A stretch of 64,000 bases of DNA from Lysobacter sp. yr284 (GCF_900107375.1 NZ_FNPT01000027.1:1-64000); one strand, 5' to 3'; positions 10,799-22,572 are shown, numbered from the stretch's first letter. Numbers and translations are program-made. Notes: a model not told the origin generated them from the letters alone.

Positions 10799-11730
10799 CC
10801 GATCGCATTCCCCTGCTCATCGACACCGACCCCGGCGTGGATGACGCCCTGGCGCTGCTGATGGCGTTCAACGACCCGCGCCACGAGATCGTCGGCCTGA
10901 CCATCGCCGCCGGCAACGTCGGCCTCCAGCACACCGTGGCCAACGCGCTGAAGCTGTGCGAAGTGGCCGGCCAGGACATCCCGGTGTTCGCCGGCGCCGA
11001 CGCGCCGCTGCTGCATCCCTCGCCCGACGCCGGCTACGTGCACGGCCAGGACGGTTTCGGCGACGTCGGCTTCGAGGCCGCCAAGCGCCAGGTCGAAGCC
11101 GAGCACGCGGCGCTGGCGATCATCCGCCTCTCGCACCAGCACGCCGGCAAACTGCTGCTGGTGGCGCTGGGCCCGCTGACCAACGTCGCGCTCGCGCTCA
11201 AGCTCGACCCGACCCTGCCGCAGCGCATCGCGCGCCTGGTGGTGATGGGCGGCGCGGTGACCTGCCAGGGCAACATCACCCCGGCCGCGGAGTTCAACGT
11301 CTATTTCGATCCGGAAGCCGCGCACATCGTGTTCGAGGCGTTCGAGCGCATCGACCTGGCCGATTGGGAAGCGGTGATGGCCCACGGCCTGCACCACGAT
11401 CGCGTGGTCGGCTGGCTCGCCGCCGGTTCCGAGCGCGGGCGTTTCTACGAGCGCATTTCCGAGAAGACCCGGCTGTGGTCGATCGACCGCCGCGGCGACG
11501 AGTGGCACGCCGCCGACGCGCTGGCGATGGCGTTCGCGCTCGAACCCGACGGCGCGCTCGACGTGCAGGACCGGCCGGTGTCGATCGAGCTGGAAGGCAC
11601 CCACAGCCGCGGCGCGACCGTGGTCGATTGGCGCCGGCAGGAAGGGCGGGCGGACAAGGTGTCGATCCTGATGAAATACGACCAGGCCCGGTTCGAGCGC
11701 TTGATCGCGGCGGCGCTGGCCGCGGGCTGA
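10795..11730 (+). CDS. Inosine-uridine preferring nucleoside hydrolase
   Basis: The product has 311 residues. It cleaves the N-glycosidic bond of ribonucleosides for base salvage in the cytoplasm. The N-terminal calcium-binding signature DTDPGVDDALAL is intact at residues ~9-20. Other family landmarks are the LGPLTNVALAL segment, VVMGGAV followed by AEFNVYFDPEAA, and the C-terminal HAADALAMA. The start ATG at 10795 overlaps the preceding stop by 4 bp. The substrate (purine versus pyrimidine nucleosides) cannot be settled from the motifs. Confidence 0.95.
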   Translation: MTDRIPLLIDTDPGVDDALALLMAFNDPRHEIVGLTIAAGNVGLQHTVANALKLCEVAGQDIPVFAGADAPLLHPSPDAGYVHGQDGFGDVGFEAAKRQVEAEHAALAIIRLSHQHAGKLLLVALGPLTNVALALKLDPTLPQRIARLVVMGGAVTCQGNITPAAEFNVYFDPEAAHIVFEAFERIDLADWEAVMAHGLHHDRVVGWLAAGSERGRFYERISEKTRLWSIDRRGDEWHAADALAMAFALEPDGALDVQDRPVSIELEGTHSRGATVVDWRRQEGRADKVSILMKYDQARFERLIAAALAAG

Positions 11731-11890
11731 GGCGGCGCGGGCGGGGCCGGATCGGATTTTCCGGTCCGGCCTGGGCGGCGCGTTGGACCGGCAGGATCGG
11801 GCGGCAACTGCGCGGCATCCGGGCCGGGGCAGGCCGGGTGCCCAGGGTTCTCAATCGGCGCTGCGATCAATTTCTTTGTGCCGCGTGGAC

Positions 11891-11920
11891 TTGCGCGACC
11901 CACCCATGCATGTCTATACT
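11891..11920 (+). promoter_or_regulatory. Probable sigma-70 promoter of rpmE2
   Basis: A -35-like TTGCGC (11891-11896) and a -10-like TATACT (11915-11920) are separated by 18 bp, 36 bp upstream of the L31 start codon. The -10 box is close to consensus and stands out in this GC-rich DNA. No Zur-type operator is visible. Confidence 0.5.
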
Positions 11921-11955
11921 GCCCGACTTTCCCGCACACCTTAAGGTTGAGTGCC

Positions 11956-12201
11956 ATGAAGGCAGGCATCCATCCCGAATACCGCGACGTCGTGTTCCAG
12001 GACGTCACCACCGATTTCCAGATCCTGACCCGTTCGACCCTGTCGAGCAAGGAAACGATCAAGCTCGACGGTGCCGAGTACCCGCTGATCAAGGTCGATA
12101 TCTCGTCGGCCTCGCACCCGTTCTACACGGGCAAGCACAAGATCATGGATACCAGCGGCCGCGTCGACAAGTTCCGCAAGCGGTACGGCGCGCAGAAGTA
12201 A
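11956..12201 (+). CDS. rpmE2: 50S ribosomal protein L31 type B
   Basis: The product has 81 residues and is a component of the large ribosomal subunit at the intersubunit bridge. It starts [17 protein letters not shown] and ends in [12 protein letters not shown], typical of the type B (YkgM-like) form. It has none of the CxxC zinc ligands of type A L31, so it is the zinc-independent version. In bacteria with both forms, type B is induced by zinc shortage; whether a type A copy exists here cannot be seen in this window. Confidence 0.97.
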   Translation: MKAGIHPEYRDVVFQDVTTDFQILTRSTLSSKETIKLDGAEYPLIKVDISSASHPFYTGKHKIMDTSGRVDKFRKRYGAQK

Positions 12202-12334
12202 TCGCGTGCCGCGCCGGAGCGATCCGGCCGGAACTTGCAGCAAGCGCTTCGCTGTACGCACAACGGCTGCCCGCAAGGGCGGCCGTTTGCGTTTGGGTCC
12301 GTTTCGGCCGCCCATTTGATTCAGCCCGGCCGCG

Positions 12335-12420
12335 TTTGTGGGAGGGGCTTCAGCCCCGATGCTTTCCTCTCGGGTCGCGGCAACCGGATCGGAAGGCATC
12401 GGGGCTGAAGCCCCCAAAGC
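12335..12420. repeat. REP pair (family A, G-C stem variant)
   Basis: A forward arm TTTGTGGGAGGGGCTTCAGC (12335-12354, continuing CCCGATGC) and a reverse arm starting GCATCGGGGCTGAAGCCCCC (12396-12415) make an inverted pair around about 32 bp. This is the main landmark of the 593-bp gap between rpmE2 and gltA; apart from the inverted repeat at 12705-12724 I see nothing else in it. Confidence 0.85.
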
Positions 12421-12704
12421 CGCTGCTCCTGCTGGGCGCCGCGCTTGCCGGCGGACAGGGCGCGGCGAGCCGGCCGGTCCGGCAAGCCGACCGCCGCGGC
12501 CATGCCCGGCAGCCGCCCAACGCCTCGAAGCCGCTCCGCTCCGCCCACTGCCGCCGCGCCCCGCGAATCGAGCCGCCACATCCCGGCAACCGGGCGGTCG
12601 AATACTGACCGGTGGCCGCCGTTCGCCGCCGCGCCGGCGCAACGATCCATCGCGCCAGACCCGGCGCCGCGACCAAAGTCCGAGCATGGGCTCGGAATGC
12701 GTTG

Positions 12705-12724
12705 TGCGATAATTCACTATCGCA
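12705..12724. promoter_or_regulatory. Inverted repeat upstream of gltA
   Basis: TGCGATA (12705-12711) and TATCGCA (12718-12724) form perfect 7-bp arms around ATTCAC, about 70 bp before the gltA GTG. It is AT-rich compared with its surroundings and could be an operator or overlap the promoter. No specific regulator can be named. Confidence 0.4.
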
Positions 12725-12794
12725 ACGTGCTTGCGACCCCCCGTTGCCCTCCTGTCGCGGCCATCCCTGCGGCAGGCAGACTGAGGAGTGTTTC

Positions 12795-14099
<1,305 letters not shown>

Positions 14100-14149
14100 G
14101 CCGCGCCGCGATCCGCCTCGCGCGGATCGCAAGCGCTCGACGCTGGCCA

Positions 14150-14180
14150 AACGCCCCGCTTATGCGGGGCGTTTTCGTTT
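14150..14180 (+). terminator. Intrinsic terminator of gltA
   Basis: A 10-bp perfect stem AACGCCCCGC / GCGGGGCGTT (14150-14159 and 14164-14173) with loop TTAT is followed by TTCGTTT. It lies 50 bp after the gltA stop and also separates it from the convergent gene ending at 14206. Confidence 0.9.
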
Positions 14181-14205
14181 GCGCGCGCGGCGCGCGAGCA
14201 GCGGC

Positions 14206-15222
14206 TCAGCCGTCGATGTCGGGAAACCGCTGGCGCGCGCAGTCGCGCAGGCGTTGCGCGCCGGCGGGGTCGCTCGCTTCCAATTCGTCGGCCAGATCCA
14301 TCTGCGCGCCGGGATCGCCGCTCAGCGCCGCGCGCCGGCGCAGGCGTGCGACCAGGTCGCGTTCGCCGGGCGTGGCGCGGCCGTGTTCGTAGCTCCCCGC
14401 CACGTCCAGGCTGCGCGCCAGCGCGTTGTAGCCGGCCGGCGCGCCGCGTTCGAGCAGCCAGGCGGCGAGGGTCTGCGCCGATTCCCAGTCGTCGTCGTAC
14501 AGCGCGAGCTTGGCCAGCGCGGCGGCCGCACGCCAGTGGCCCAGGCGCGCGGCGGCGATCAGCTCGGCCTCGCCGGCCGGCGTGCGCGCGCCGGCGTCCA
14601 GCGCGGCGCGGAAACGGCGCTGGCCCGCGTCCGCCAGCGGCGGCAGGCCGGCGCCGGCGGTGGCGCAATCCAGGCGCGCGGGCGGCTGCCGCGCCTGCGC
14701 GCTGGCGTCCCAGGCGGCCTGCGCGTCGAGCGCGCGGCGCAGGCGCCGGGCCACGGTGCGTTCGTCCAGGCCGGTCCAGGCGGCGCGCGCGCTGCGCCGG
14801 CGCAGGTTTTCGTCCAGGGCGCGGTCGGAGTCGGCCTCGGCGTGCTGGCGCGCGCGCGACGGCCCCGCCTCGCCGCGTTCGATGCAGGCGTCGAAACGCG
14901 CCTGCGGCCGCTTCCAGCACTCCGCCGCGATCCGCACCGGAGAGCGCATCGCCAGGGTTTCCAGCGCATAGCGTTCCTGGCCGGGACGGGCGGACACCGC
15001 GGCGCGCGCGCTCTCGTCGGTCACGCCGCGCTGGAGCACGGTGCCGTCCTCGAGCTGCCATTGGTAGGGCTCGCCGACCCAGTGCGGGTCCAGTTGCAGG
15101 TAGTGCGCCGGTTCCGCGGCGAAGGCGCCGGGCGCGGCGGCGAACGCCGCAACGGCGAGCCACAGCGCTGCGGCCAGCGACAGTGCGCTGGCGCTGCGGC
15201 GGCGGGTTGCATGAGCGGTCAT
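14206..15222 (-). CDS. Exported hypothetical protein with Sel1/TPR-like C-terminal region
   Basis: The product is 338 residues from the ATG at 15222, chosen because it directly precedes a signal peptide (SALSLAAALWLAVAAFAAAP, cleavage near AFAAEPA). The N-terminal part has a DUF4124-like flavour (WQLEDGTVLQRGVTDE). The C-terminal ~130 residues are helical and Ala/Leu-rich with spacing like Sel1 repeats (AAARLGHWRAAAALAKLALY; AALSGDPGAQMDLADEL). It is probably periplasmic. No enzyme motif is seen. Confidence 0.75.
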   Translation of the reverse strand: MTAHATRRRSASALSLAAALWLAVAAFAAAPGAFAAEPAHYLQLDPHWVGEPYQWQLEDGTVLQRGVTDESARAAVSARPGQERYALETLAMRSPVRIAAECWKRPQARFDACIERGEAGPSRARQHAEADSDRALDENLRRRSARAAWTGLDERTVARRLRRALDAQAAWDASAQARQPPARLDCATAGAGLPPLADAGQRRFRAALDAGARTPAGEAELIAAARLGHWRAAAALAKLALYDDDWESAQTLAAWLLERGAPAGYNALARSLDVAGSYEHGRATPGERDLVARLRRRAALSGDPGAQMDLADELEASDPAGAQRLRDCARQRFPDIDG

Positions 15223-15277
15223 CGTGCGGTCCTTGCGGCGTCGCCGCAGTATTCCACGCACCGCTGCCGCGCGCGGT

Positions 15278-16285
15278 TCAGTCCAGCTCGGGGCCGCGCC
15301 CGCGCATGGCCTCGATGAAGTGCGCGTACGCGGCGCGATCGGCGGCGGCGCTCGTCGGCAGGGCGTCGCGTTGCCGGCGCGCCTGGCTTGCGGCGTCGGC
15401 GGCGCCGAGCGCGCCCTTGAGCACGCCTTCGCGCAACTCGCGCAGGCGTTGCAGGCCCAGGCCGGAGGCGTCGGCGTAGCGGTCGGCCTGCGCGATCAGG
15501 AACCCGGCCAGCGCCGGCGGCAGCCGCTGCGCGGGCGCGATGTCGGCGCGGGTGTAGGGATAGATGCGTTTCTGCTTCCATGGGTCGAAACCGCGGCTGC
15601 CGAAGCTGTCGTTGCGGCCGAGGAAGATCAGCGTGGTCGGCACCACGATGCGCGTTTCGCGCGGCGGGCCGGGGCGGCTCCAGACCGCGACCGTGTGGTT
15701 GGACGTAGGCCACAGCAGGCCGACGCCGTGGACGCCGCCCAGGCGGGCGAGGGTGGCGTAGAACGCCGACAGTTCGTCGCACTCGGCCACCGCGGTGGCG
15801 CGGTCGGGCGCCGGCGCGCGCAGCGCCTGCCATTGCCGCCAGATCGCGTCCGAATTGGGTTCGCGGTCGGTGATCGCCCAGCGCAGGTTCCAGTAACCGC
15901 CGTCGCGCGAGGCTTCGAACAGCAACCGGAGCCAGGCGAAGTCGGGGTAGGGCAGTTGTTGCTCGCTCAGGCCTTGCGCGCGCAACAGGGCGAGGTAATC
16001 GGCGCGCACCGCCGGGCTGCGCTGCGAGGCGGCGGCGCGGGCGCGCAGGCGTGCGATCACGTCGGCGACGGTGGTGCCGGCGTTGGCCGGCGCGGCGGTG
16101 CGTGGAACTGGAGCGGCGCCGGTTTTGGCAGCGGTAGTCGACGCTGCAGCGCCGCCGGCCTGGGTGGTCGCCGCGGCGGCCCACGTCGCCGGCGCCATGG
16201 CCGCGGCCAGGAGCGCGAGATGGATGAGGCGCCAGGAACGCCGGCGGTCGGCAGCGTGGGCGGTGCGCGGTTGCAGTCCTTGCAT
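15278..16285 (-). CDS. Exported hypothetical protein, possibly transglutaminase-like
   Basis: The product has 335 residues with an N-terminal hydrophobic signal (LIHLALLAAAMAPATWAAAA). A Cys169 in ECDELSAFYATLARLGG and a His197 in PTSNHTVAVW have the spacing and context of the Cys-His pair in bacterial transglutaminase-like cysteine peptidases, but no convincing third residue can be fixed. It is on the same strand as the gene ending at 14206, with a 55-bp gap, so the two may be co-transcribed. The fold assignment is inference only. Confidence 0.7.
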   Translation of the reverse strand: MQGLQPRTAHAADRRRSWRLIHLALLAAAMAPATWAAAATTQAGGAAASTTAAKTGAAPVPRTAAPANAGTTVADVIARLRARAAASQRSPAVRADYLALLRAQGLSEQQLPYPDFAWLRLLFEASRDGGYWNLRWAITDREPNSDAIWRQWQALRAPAPDRATAVAECDELSAFYATLARLGGVHGVGLLWPTSNHTVAVWSRPGPPRETRIVVPTTLIFLGRNDSFGSRGFDPWKQKRIYPYTRADIAPAQRLPPALAGFLIAQADRYADASGLGLQRLRELREGVLKGALGAADAASQARRQRDALPTSAAADRAAYAHFIEAMRGRGPELD

Positions 16286-16333
16286 GTCGCTTCGATCCGG
16301 TCGAGTGAGCCGCGGTCGCGGCCGTTGCCGAGC

Positions 16334-16426
16334 TTTGGTGGCAGGGACTTCAGTTCCGACGCCTATCGATCCGCTCGCCGCGATCCGGCGCGAAAGCGTC
16401 GGGACTCAAGTGCTTCCCGCAGGAGC
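16334..16426. repeat. Degenerate REP pair (family A)
   Basis: A decayed forward arm (GGTGGCAGGGACTTCAGTTC, from about 16338) and a reverse arm (GCGTCGGGACTCAAGTGCTT, from 16397) keep the family layout but have lost stem pairing. They lie between two minus-strand genes. Confidence 0.65.
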
Positions 16427-16456
16427 CTTGCGGTGCGATGGCGATCGCGCCGGCGC

Positions 16457-17110
16457 TCAGCCGCGCTCGAACAGCGAGATTTCCTCTTCGGCCAGGATCT
16501 GCCGCAACTGCGCGGCCGAGGCGCGCCGCATCGGTTTCTCGTCGACGTTGGACAGCGGCGCCTGGCGCAGCACGTCCAGCGGCAGCACGGTCAGGTCGAA
16601 GCCCAGTTCTTCGGCGCTGAACACCCACACCGGGAAGTCCTCGGCGCGCTCGCGGTCCAGGCGCAAGCGGCGTTCGCGCGTTTCGGCCGGGATGTGGTGC
16701 TGTTCCAGGAAGCGCGGCACCGCTTCGAAATCGTCGCAGTAAAGATGCAGGGCGACCGGGCTGCGCGCGTCGGCGGTGCCGTCGAGCACCGGCCCGACCA
16801 GGCGCGGTTCGAAGCCGGCGAAGAACTCCATCGCCCGCAGCGCGGCCTCGCGGCGCTGGCGCAGGCCGTCGGCGTGCTCGCGCTGGAACAGGCGCTGGTA
16901 CTCGCGCAGCGCGTCTTCGATCTCGCGGTTCGCCGGCAGCGAGGCGTCGTCGAAGATGCCGAGGCGTTCGGCGGCCTTGAGCTTGGCCTGGTGGTAATCG
17001 CGGTAGCCGCTTTCGGCCATCAGCCGGGCCGCCTCGTGGGCCACGCGCCGGCGACGCTCGCGGGTGCGGGTCTGCGCATGCTGGTGTGCGTGCTGTCGGG
17101 CCTGGTGCAT
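16457..17110 (-). CDS. Conserved hypothetical protein, possibly nucleotidyltransferase-like
   Basis: The product has 217 residues and no signal peptide, so it is cytoplasmic. The N-terminal ~80 residues are charged helices (RRRVAHEAARLMAESGYRDY). A central segment (VGPVLDGTADARSPVALHLY) has a GxVLxGTA pattern of small nucleotidyltransferase-like hypothetical proteins, recalled rather than shown. The C-terminus (SNVDEKPMRRASAAQLRQIL) looks strongly conserved. Its role is unknown, and its context with mrcA gives no clear link. Confidence 0.75.
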   Translation of the reverse strand: MHQARQHAHQHAQTRTRERRRRVAHEAARLMAESGYRDYHQAKLKAAERLGIFDDASLPANREIEDALREYQRLFQREHADGLRQRREAALRAMEFFAGFEPRLVGPVLDGTADARSPVALHLYCDDFEAVPRFLEQHHIPAETRERRLRLDRERAEDFPVWVFSAEELGFDLTVLPLDVLRQAPLSNVDEKPMRRASAAQLRQILAEEEISLFERG

Positions 17111-17263
17111 CTCGACCTCCGGGCGGGCACGTCACGGCGAGGGCGCTCGCCGCGGCCGGGGTGCACCGGCAGGCCAAAGCTAGCACGTCCGCGCGGCGCG
17201 GCAATGTCCACGCCGGGCCGTGCGGCGAGGCGCCAGATCGGGCAAGCGGGGCTGTGTTCAGGC

Positions 17264-17389
17264 GGTTGTGGGAGGGCCTTCAGGCCCGATGCTCTTCTTT
17301 CTGATCGCCGCGACCTGACCGGAAAGCGTCGGGCCTGATGGCCCTCCCACAACCGCTCGGAGCATCGGGCCTGAAGGCCCTCCCACAAA
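17264..17389. repeat. REP cluster, three arms (family A, C-G stem variant)
   Basis: One forward arm (GGTTGTGGGAGGGCCTTCAG, from 17264) is followed by two reverse arms (from about 17327 and 17362) ending in CCCTCCCACAA. Stems are GGGCC/GGCCC. The cluster lies between the mrcA terminator and the hypothetical gene starting at 17110. Confidence 0.85.
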
Positions 17390-17427
17390 AGCCGCTGGCT
17401 TTCCCGCGAACGCCCCAGCACGGGCAG

Positions 17428-17459
17428 AAAAAAAGCCGCACGCGCGAGGCGTGCGGCTT
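17428..17459 (-). terminator. Intrinsic terminator of mrcA
   Basis: On the minus strand an 11-bp perfect stem AAGCCGCACGC / GCGTGCGGCTT (plus coordinates 17433-17443 and 17449-17459) is followed by a run of T, seen as a seven-A run at 17428-17434 on the plus strand. It lies 25 bp after the mrcA stop. Confidence 0.92.
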
Positions 17460-17483
17460 CGGGTTTTCGCGATGGGGCCGCGG

Positions 17484-20051
17484 TCAGAAGATGTCGAAGG
17501 ATTCTTCCGACGGCGCCTGGTCTTCGCTGCCGTAGTCGGTGTAGGTCTGCATCCGCTCCAGGTCCTCGGCCTTGACCCACTCGACGATGCCGCCGGCGCC
17601 GTCGGGGATCAGCGCGCCGCTGGCGCCGACCGAGACCTTGACCATGCCTTCCGGCGGCTCGTTGTCGTGCAGCGGCTGGTCCTTGAGCGCCGCGCGCATG
17701 TAGTCGATCCAGATCGGCAGCGCGGCCTTGCCGCCGTATTCGCGGTAGCCCAGCGACTTGTAGTTGTCGCGGCCGACCCAGACGGTGGTGACGTAGGGGC
17801 CGCCGAAGCCGGAGAACCATGCGTCGCGGTGGTCGTTGGTCGAGCCGGTCTTGCCGCCGACGTCGTCGCGGCCGAGCACCTTGGCCGCGGTGCCGGTGCC
17901 GCGCTTGACCACGTCGCGCAGCATCGAGACGATCTGGTAGGCGATGCGGTCGTCGATCGCGCGCGGCGCGACCTTGATCTGCGCGATCTCCTGCGGCGTG
18001 AGCTTCTTCGCCGGCTCCTCGGGCTTGGCCTTCTTGTCCTTTTCCTTCTTCGGATCGGGCTTCTTGGCGCCGGCGACCGCGCCCGGCGCCGGGCCCAGGT
18101 CGAAGCCGTCGACGATGTTGTTGGCCGGCAGCGCCGCGCTGGCGGTGCCGCCGCGGCCGACGCACTGCGGGCAGGCGGTGGCGGGCTTTTCCTTGAACAC
18201 CACCGCGCCGGCGCGGTCCTTGACCTCGTCGATGAACCACGGATCGACGCGGAAGCCGCCGTTGGCGAAGGTGGCGTAACCGCGCGCGACCGACAGCGGC
18301 GTCAGCGAGGCGGTGCCCAGCGACATCGACAGGTTCGGCGGCAGCTGTTCGATGTCGAAGCCGAAGTGGCTGATGTACTTGCGCGCGAAGTCGACGCCGA
18401 TGGCGTCGAGCAGGCGCACCGAGACCAGGTTGCGCGACTGCACCATCGCCTCGCGCACGCGCATCGGGCCGGCGAAGTTGCCGCTGTCGTTCTGCGGGCG
18501 CCAGATGTGGCCGCGGCGGTCCTTGAACACCACCGGGGCGTCGAGCACGATCGAGGCCGGGTTGTAGCCGCGTTCGAACGCGGCCGCGTACACGAACGGC
18601 TTGAAGCTCGAACCCGGCTGGCGCCGCGCCTGGGTGGCGCGGTTGAACTTGGCGCCGGCGAAGCTGTAGCCGCCGGACAGCGCGCGCAGCGCGCCGTCGC
18701 CCGGTTCCAGCGAGACCAGCGCGGCCTGCGCCTGCGGCAGCTGGTCGAGGCGGTAGCTGATCGTCGGCGGCGCCGCCGGCGGCGCGGCGGTTTCGCCGGG
18801 CGTCGCGGCGGGCGCGGCGGCGGGCGCCGGCGCGGCGGTCTCGATCCGCGCCACCCGCACCAGGTCGCCGCGCTTGAGCAGGCTGCCGGGGCTGCGGCCG
18901 AGGAAGCCCTGCTTCTCGCCCAGGGCGAGTTCGGTGCCGTCGGCGAGCACCACGCTGGCCTGGCCGCCGGCCGCCGACAGCACCACCGCCGGCAACAGGT
19001 TGGCCTGGGCCGGGATGCCGCGCAGGCGCACCTTGGCGGCGGTGGCGTCCTCGCTCGGCGCCAGTTCGAAGTGCTGCTCCACGCCGTGCCAGCCGTGGCG
19101 GCGGTCGTACACCGACAGGCCCTCGCGGATCGCCTTGTCGGCCGCGGTCTGCAGCTGCGGGTCGATGGTGGTGGTGACGTGGTAGCCCTTGGTCAGCGCC
19201 TCGGCGCCGTAGCGGGCGACCATCTCCTGGCGGACCATCTCGGCCACGTACGGCGCGTACACCTCGACCGGGCGCTCGTGCGGGCTGGCGTGCATCGCCA
19301 CCGCCTTGGCCGCGTCGGCTTCGGCGCGGGTCACGAAGTTCTGCTCGGCCATGCGGTCGAGGATGTAGTCGCGGCGGATCTTGGCGCGGTCGGGATTGCT
19401 CAGCGGGTTGCCGCTGGAGGGGAACTTCGGGATGCCGGCGAGCGAGGCCATCTCGTCCAGGCTCAGCTCGTTCATCTTCTTGCCGTAGTAGAACTCGGCG
19501 GCGGCGCCGACGCCGTAGGCGCGGTTGCCGAAGAAGCTCTTGTTCAAGTACAGCTCGAAGATCTCGTCCTTGCTCAGCTCGCGCTCCATGCGCATCGCCA
19601 GCAGCATTTCGCCGAGCTTGCGCTTGTAGCTGTATTCCGAGCTCAGGAAGTACTGGCGCGCGACCTGCTGGGTGATGGTCGAGCCGCCGGGCACGCGCTT
19701 GTCGTCGGTGGTGGCCAGCAGCCACACCGCGCGCCCGATGCCTTTGTAGTCGATGCCGTGGTGGGTGTAGAAGCGCGAGTCTTCGATCGCGATGAACGCG
19801 TTCTTGAGCCGGTCGGGCACGTCCTCGATCGCCACCGGGTAGCGCCGGGTCTCGCCGAACATCGCCATCAGGCGGCCGTCGCGGGCGTAGACGTACATCG
19901 GCTCCTGCAGCTCGATCGTGCGCAGGGTCTCAACGTCCGGCAGCTTGGGCACGATCAGGTAGTACAGCGTGCCGAGCGCGATCGCGCCCAGCAGGGCCGC
20001 ACCGATGAACGCGTACAGCGCCCAGCGCAGCCAACGGCGAAGTCGGGACAT
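17484..20051 (-). CDS. mrcA: Penicillin-binding protein 1A (bifunctional)
   Basis: The product has 855 residues and builds and cross-links peptidoglycan in the periplasm. It has an N-terminal membrane anchor (residues ~12-35), a GT51 glycosyltransferase domain ([20 protein letters not shown], then [13 protein letters not shown]), an OB-like insert with an Ala/Pro-rich loop, and a transpeptidase domain with SxxK ([10 protein letters not shown], about residue 480), SRN ([10 protein letters not shown]) and KTG (GGKTGSTND, about 730). It is divergent from pilM, the arrangement usual in Xanthomonadaceae and Pseudomonas. Confidence 0.97.
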   Translation of the reverse strand: MSRLRRWLRWALYAFIGAALLGAIALGTLYYLIVPKLPDVETLRTIELQEPMYVYARDGRLMAMFGETRRYPVAIEDVPDRLKNAFIAIEDSRFYTHHGIDYKGIGRAVWLLATTDDKRVPGGSTITQQVARQYFLSSEYSYKRKLGEMLLAMRMERELSKDEIFELYLNKSFFGNRAYGVGAAAEFYYGKKMNELSLDEMASLAGIPKFPSSGNPLSNPDRAKIRRDYILDRMAEQNFVTRAEADAAKAVAMHASPHERPVEVYAPYVAEMVRQEMVARYGAEALTKGYHVTTTIDPQLQTAADKAIREGLSVYDRRHGWHGVEQHFELAPSEDATAAKVRLRGIPAQANLLPAVVLSAAGGQASVVLADGTELALGEKQGFLGRSPGSLLKRGDLVRVARIETAAPAPAAAPAATPGETAAPPAAPPTISYRLDQLPQAQAALVSLEPGDGALRALSGGYSFAGAKFNRATQARRQPGSSFKPFVYAAAFERGYNPASIVLDAPVVFKDRRGHIWRPQNDSGNFAGPMRVREAMVQSRNLVSVRLLDAIGVDFARKYISHFGFDIEQLPPNLSMSLGTASLTPLSVARGYATFANGGFRVDPWFIDEVKDRAGAVVFKEKPATACPQCVGRGGTASAALPANNIVDGFDLGPAPGAVAGAKKPDPKKEKDKKAKPEEPAKKLTPQEIAQIKVAPRAIDDRIAYQIVSMLRDVVKRGTGTAAKVLGRDDVGGKTGSTNDHRDAWFSGFGGPYVTTVWVGRDNYKSLGYREYGGKAALPIWIDYMRAALKDQPLHDNEPPEGMVKVSVGASGALIPDGAGGIVEWVKAEDLERMQTYTDYGSEDQAPSEESFDIF

Positions 20052-20102
20052 CTATTGGGCTTCCGGGTGTCGTGTGGTCGTGGCGGGGAAGTATAGATGA
20101 GC

Positions 20103-20130
20103 GCGGAACGCGACCCGGGTCGCGTTCCGC
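20103..20130. promoter_or_regulatory. 28-bp perfect palindrome upstream of mrcA
   Basis: GCGGAACGCGACCC (20103-20116) is followed at once by its exact reverse complement (20117-20130), with no loop. The centre is about 65 bp upstream of the mrcA start codon. It does not match the REP families of the window. It could be a dimeric operator. Otherwise the 611-bp mrcA-pilM gap shows only the pilM promoter at 20582-20610. Confidence 0.6.
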
Positions 20131-20581
20131 CCGCGGCCGGGGTGACGCGGTGCGGCACCCCGGGGCGGGCCAGGCCGGCCGCGCCCGCGGGCGGCGGCGG
20201 GCGGGACCGGCGGGCGGGCCGCTCGCCGCGCGATCGGCGCCGGGCCGCCGCCGGGCGCGCTGGCGCTCACGCAGTCTCACCCGTGGCTGGCACGGCTTGC
20301 GCGAGCTGTGAGCGCGCGCGCACTGCGCGGTGGCGGTTCGCTGGGAAATTGCAGGCGCCGGCACGGATCGCGGTGCGCACCCGCCGGCAGGATCGGGCGA
20401 ACCCGGGCGCGCAAGCCCGGCGCGGACGCAGCGCATCCGGCCCCGGGCGCGCGAACCGCGCCCTGAATCGCGGTTTCGGGGGCTCCAGCGGTATGTGTCA
20501 CCCAGGTGGACTGACCGTGGCGGTCACGTGACGCCAAAGGTCAAAAAAGCACGACTTGGTTGGCAATCGTGAAAGAAGTGG

Positions 20582-20610
20582 TTGCCAGCCTGTGAAAAGT
20601 CCGTTATCTA
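20582..20610 (+). promoter_or_regulatory. Probable sigma-70 promoter of pilMNOPQ
   Basis: TTGCCA (20582-20587) and TATCTA (20605-20610) are separated by exactly 17 bp, 52 bp upstream of the pilM GTG. This is a good consensus match in GC-rich DNA. Confidence 0.65.
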
Positions 20611-20611
20611 A

Positions 20612-21720
<1,109 letters not shown>

Positions 21721-21721
<1 letters not shown>

Positions 21722-22572
21722 TGGCACGCATCAACCTGCTCCCGTGGCGCGCCGAGCGCCGCAAGGCACGGCAGAAGGAATTCGGCGCGATGCTGGGCCT
21801 GTCGGCCCTGGCCGCGGCGGCGCTGTCGTTCCTGATCGTCTTCTACTACAGCAACGAAATCAGCGGCCAGCAGAAGCGCAACAGCTTCCTCGACGGCCAG
21901 ATCGCCGAGGTCGACAAGAAGATCGCGGAGATCGAGGAGCTCGACAAGAAGAAGGCCAAGCTGCTCGCGCGCAAGGAAGTGATCGAGAAGCTGCAGTCCA
22001 ACCGCTCGCAGATGGTGCACCTGTTCGATTCGCTGGTGCGCACCATTCCCGACGGCGCGGTGCTGACCGCGATCAAGCAGGACGCCGAGACCCTGACCCT
22101 GGAAGGCCGCGCGCAGTCCAACGCGCGCGTCAGCACCTACATGCGCAACCTCGAGGTCTCCGGCTGGATGAGCAAGCCGGACCTGACCATCATCGAGGCC
22201 AAGGACGGCGGCGGTAAGGGCCTGCCGTACGAGTTCAAGCTGACGGTCAAGCTGGCCAATCCGAACGCGCCCAAGGACGAGGACGGCGACGGCATTCCCG
22301 ACGCGCCGGCCGCTCCGGCCGAAGCCGCCGCGGCCACCGCGCCGGGCGCCGCCCCGGCCGCCGGCACCGCCGCGCCCGCGCCGGCGCCCGCCGCCCCGGC
22401 CGGCAACGCTGCGGCCGCCGCTCCCGGCAGCGCGCCTGCGGCTCCGGCCGCGGCCAAGCCCGGCCAGGCGCCCGCCGCGCCGGCGCAGCCGCCGGCTGCC
22501 AAGCCCGCCGCCGCACCGGCCAAGCCCGCCGCGCCGGCCGCCGCCCCCACCAAGACTGGAGCCGCGTCGTGA
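21721..22572 (+). CDS. pilN: Type IV pilus assembly protein PilN
   Basis: The product has 283 residues. It begins with the conserved PilM-binding peptide MARINLLPWRAERR, followed by one membrane helix (about residues 27-45), a coiled coil (SFLDGQIAEVDKKIAEIEEL) and a ferredoxin-like periplasmic domain. After residue ~190 it carries a ~90-residue tail almost entirely Ala and Pro (APAAPAEAAAATAPGAAPAA style), which ordinary PilN proteins lack. It forms the inner-membrane PilNO heterodimer. Confidence 0.95.

Noticed and set aside
17264-17389. REP arms as intrinsic terminators
   Set aside because: The short GGGCC stems have no T run on either side, and a strong separate terminator for mrcA lies at 17428-17459.
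17451-20096. Long plus-strand frame opposite mrcA (and similarly 52037-55177 opposite metE, 59595-61481 opposite nrdA)
   Set aside because: Same compositional effect; the sense products have full enzyme signatures and the antisense products do not.
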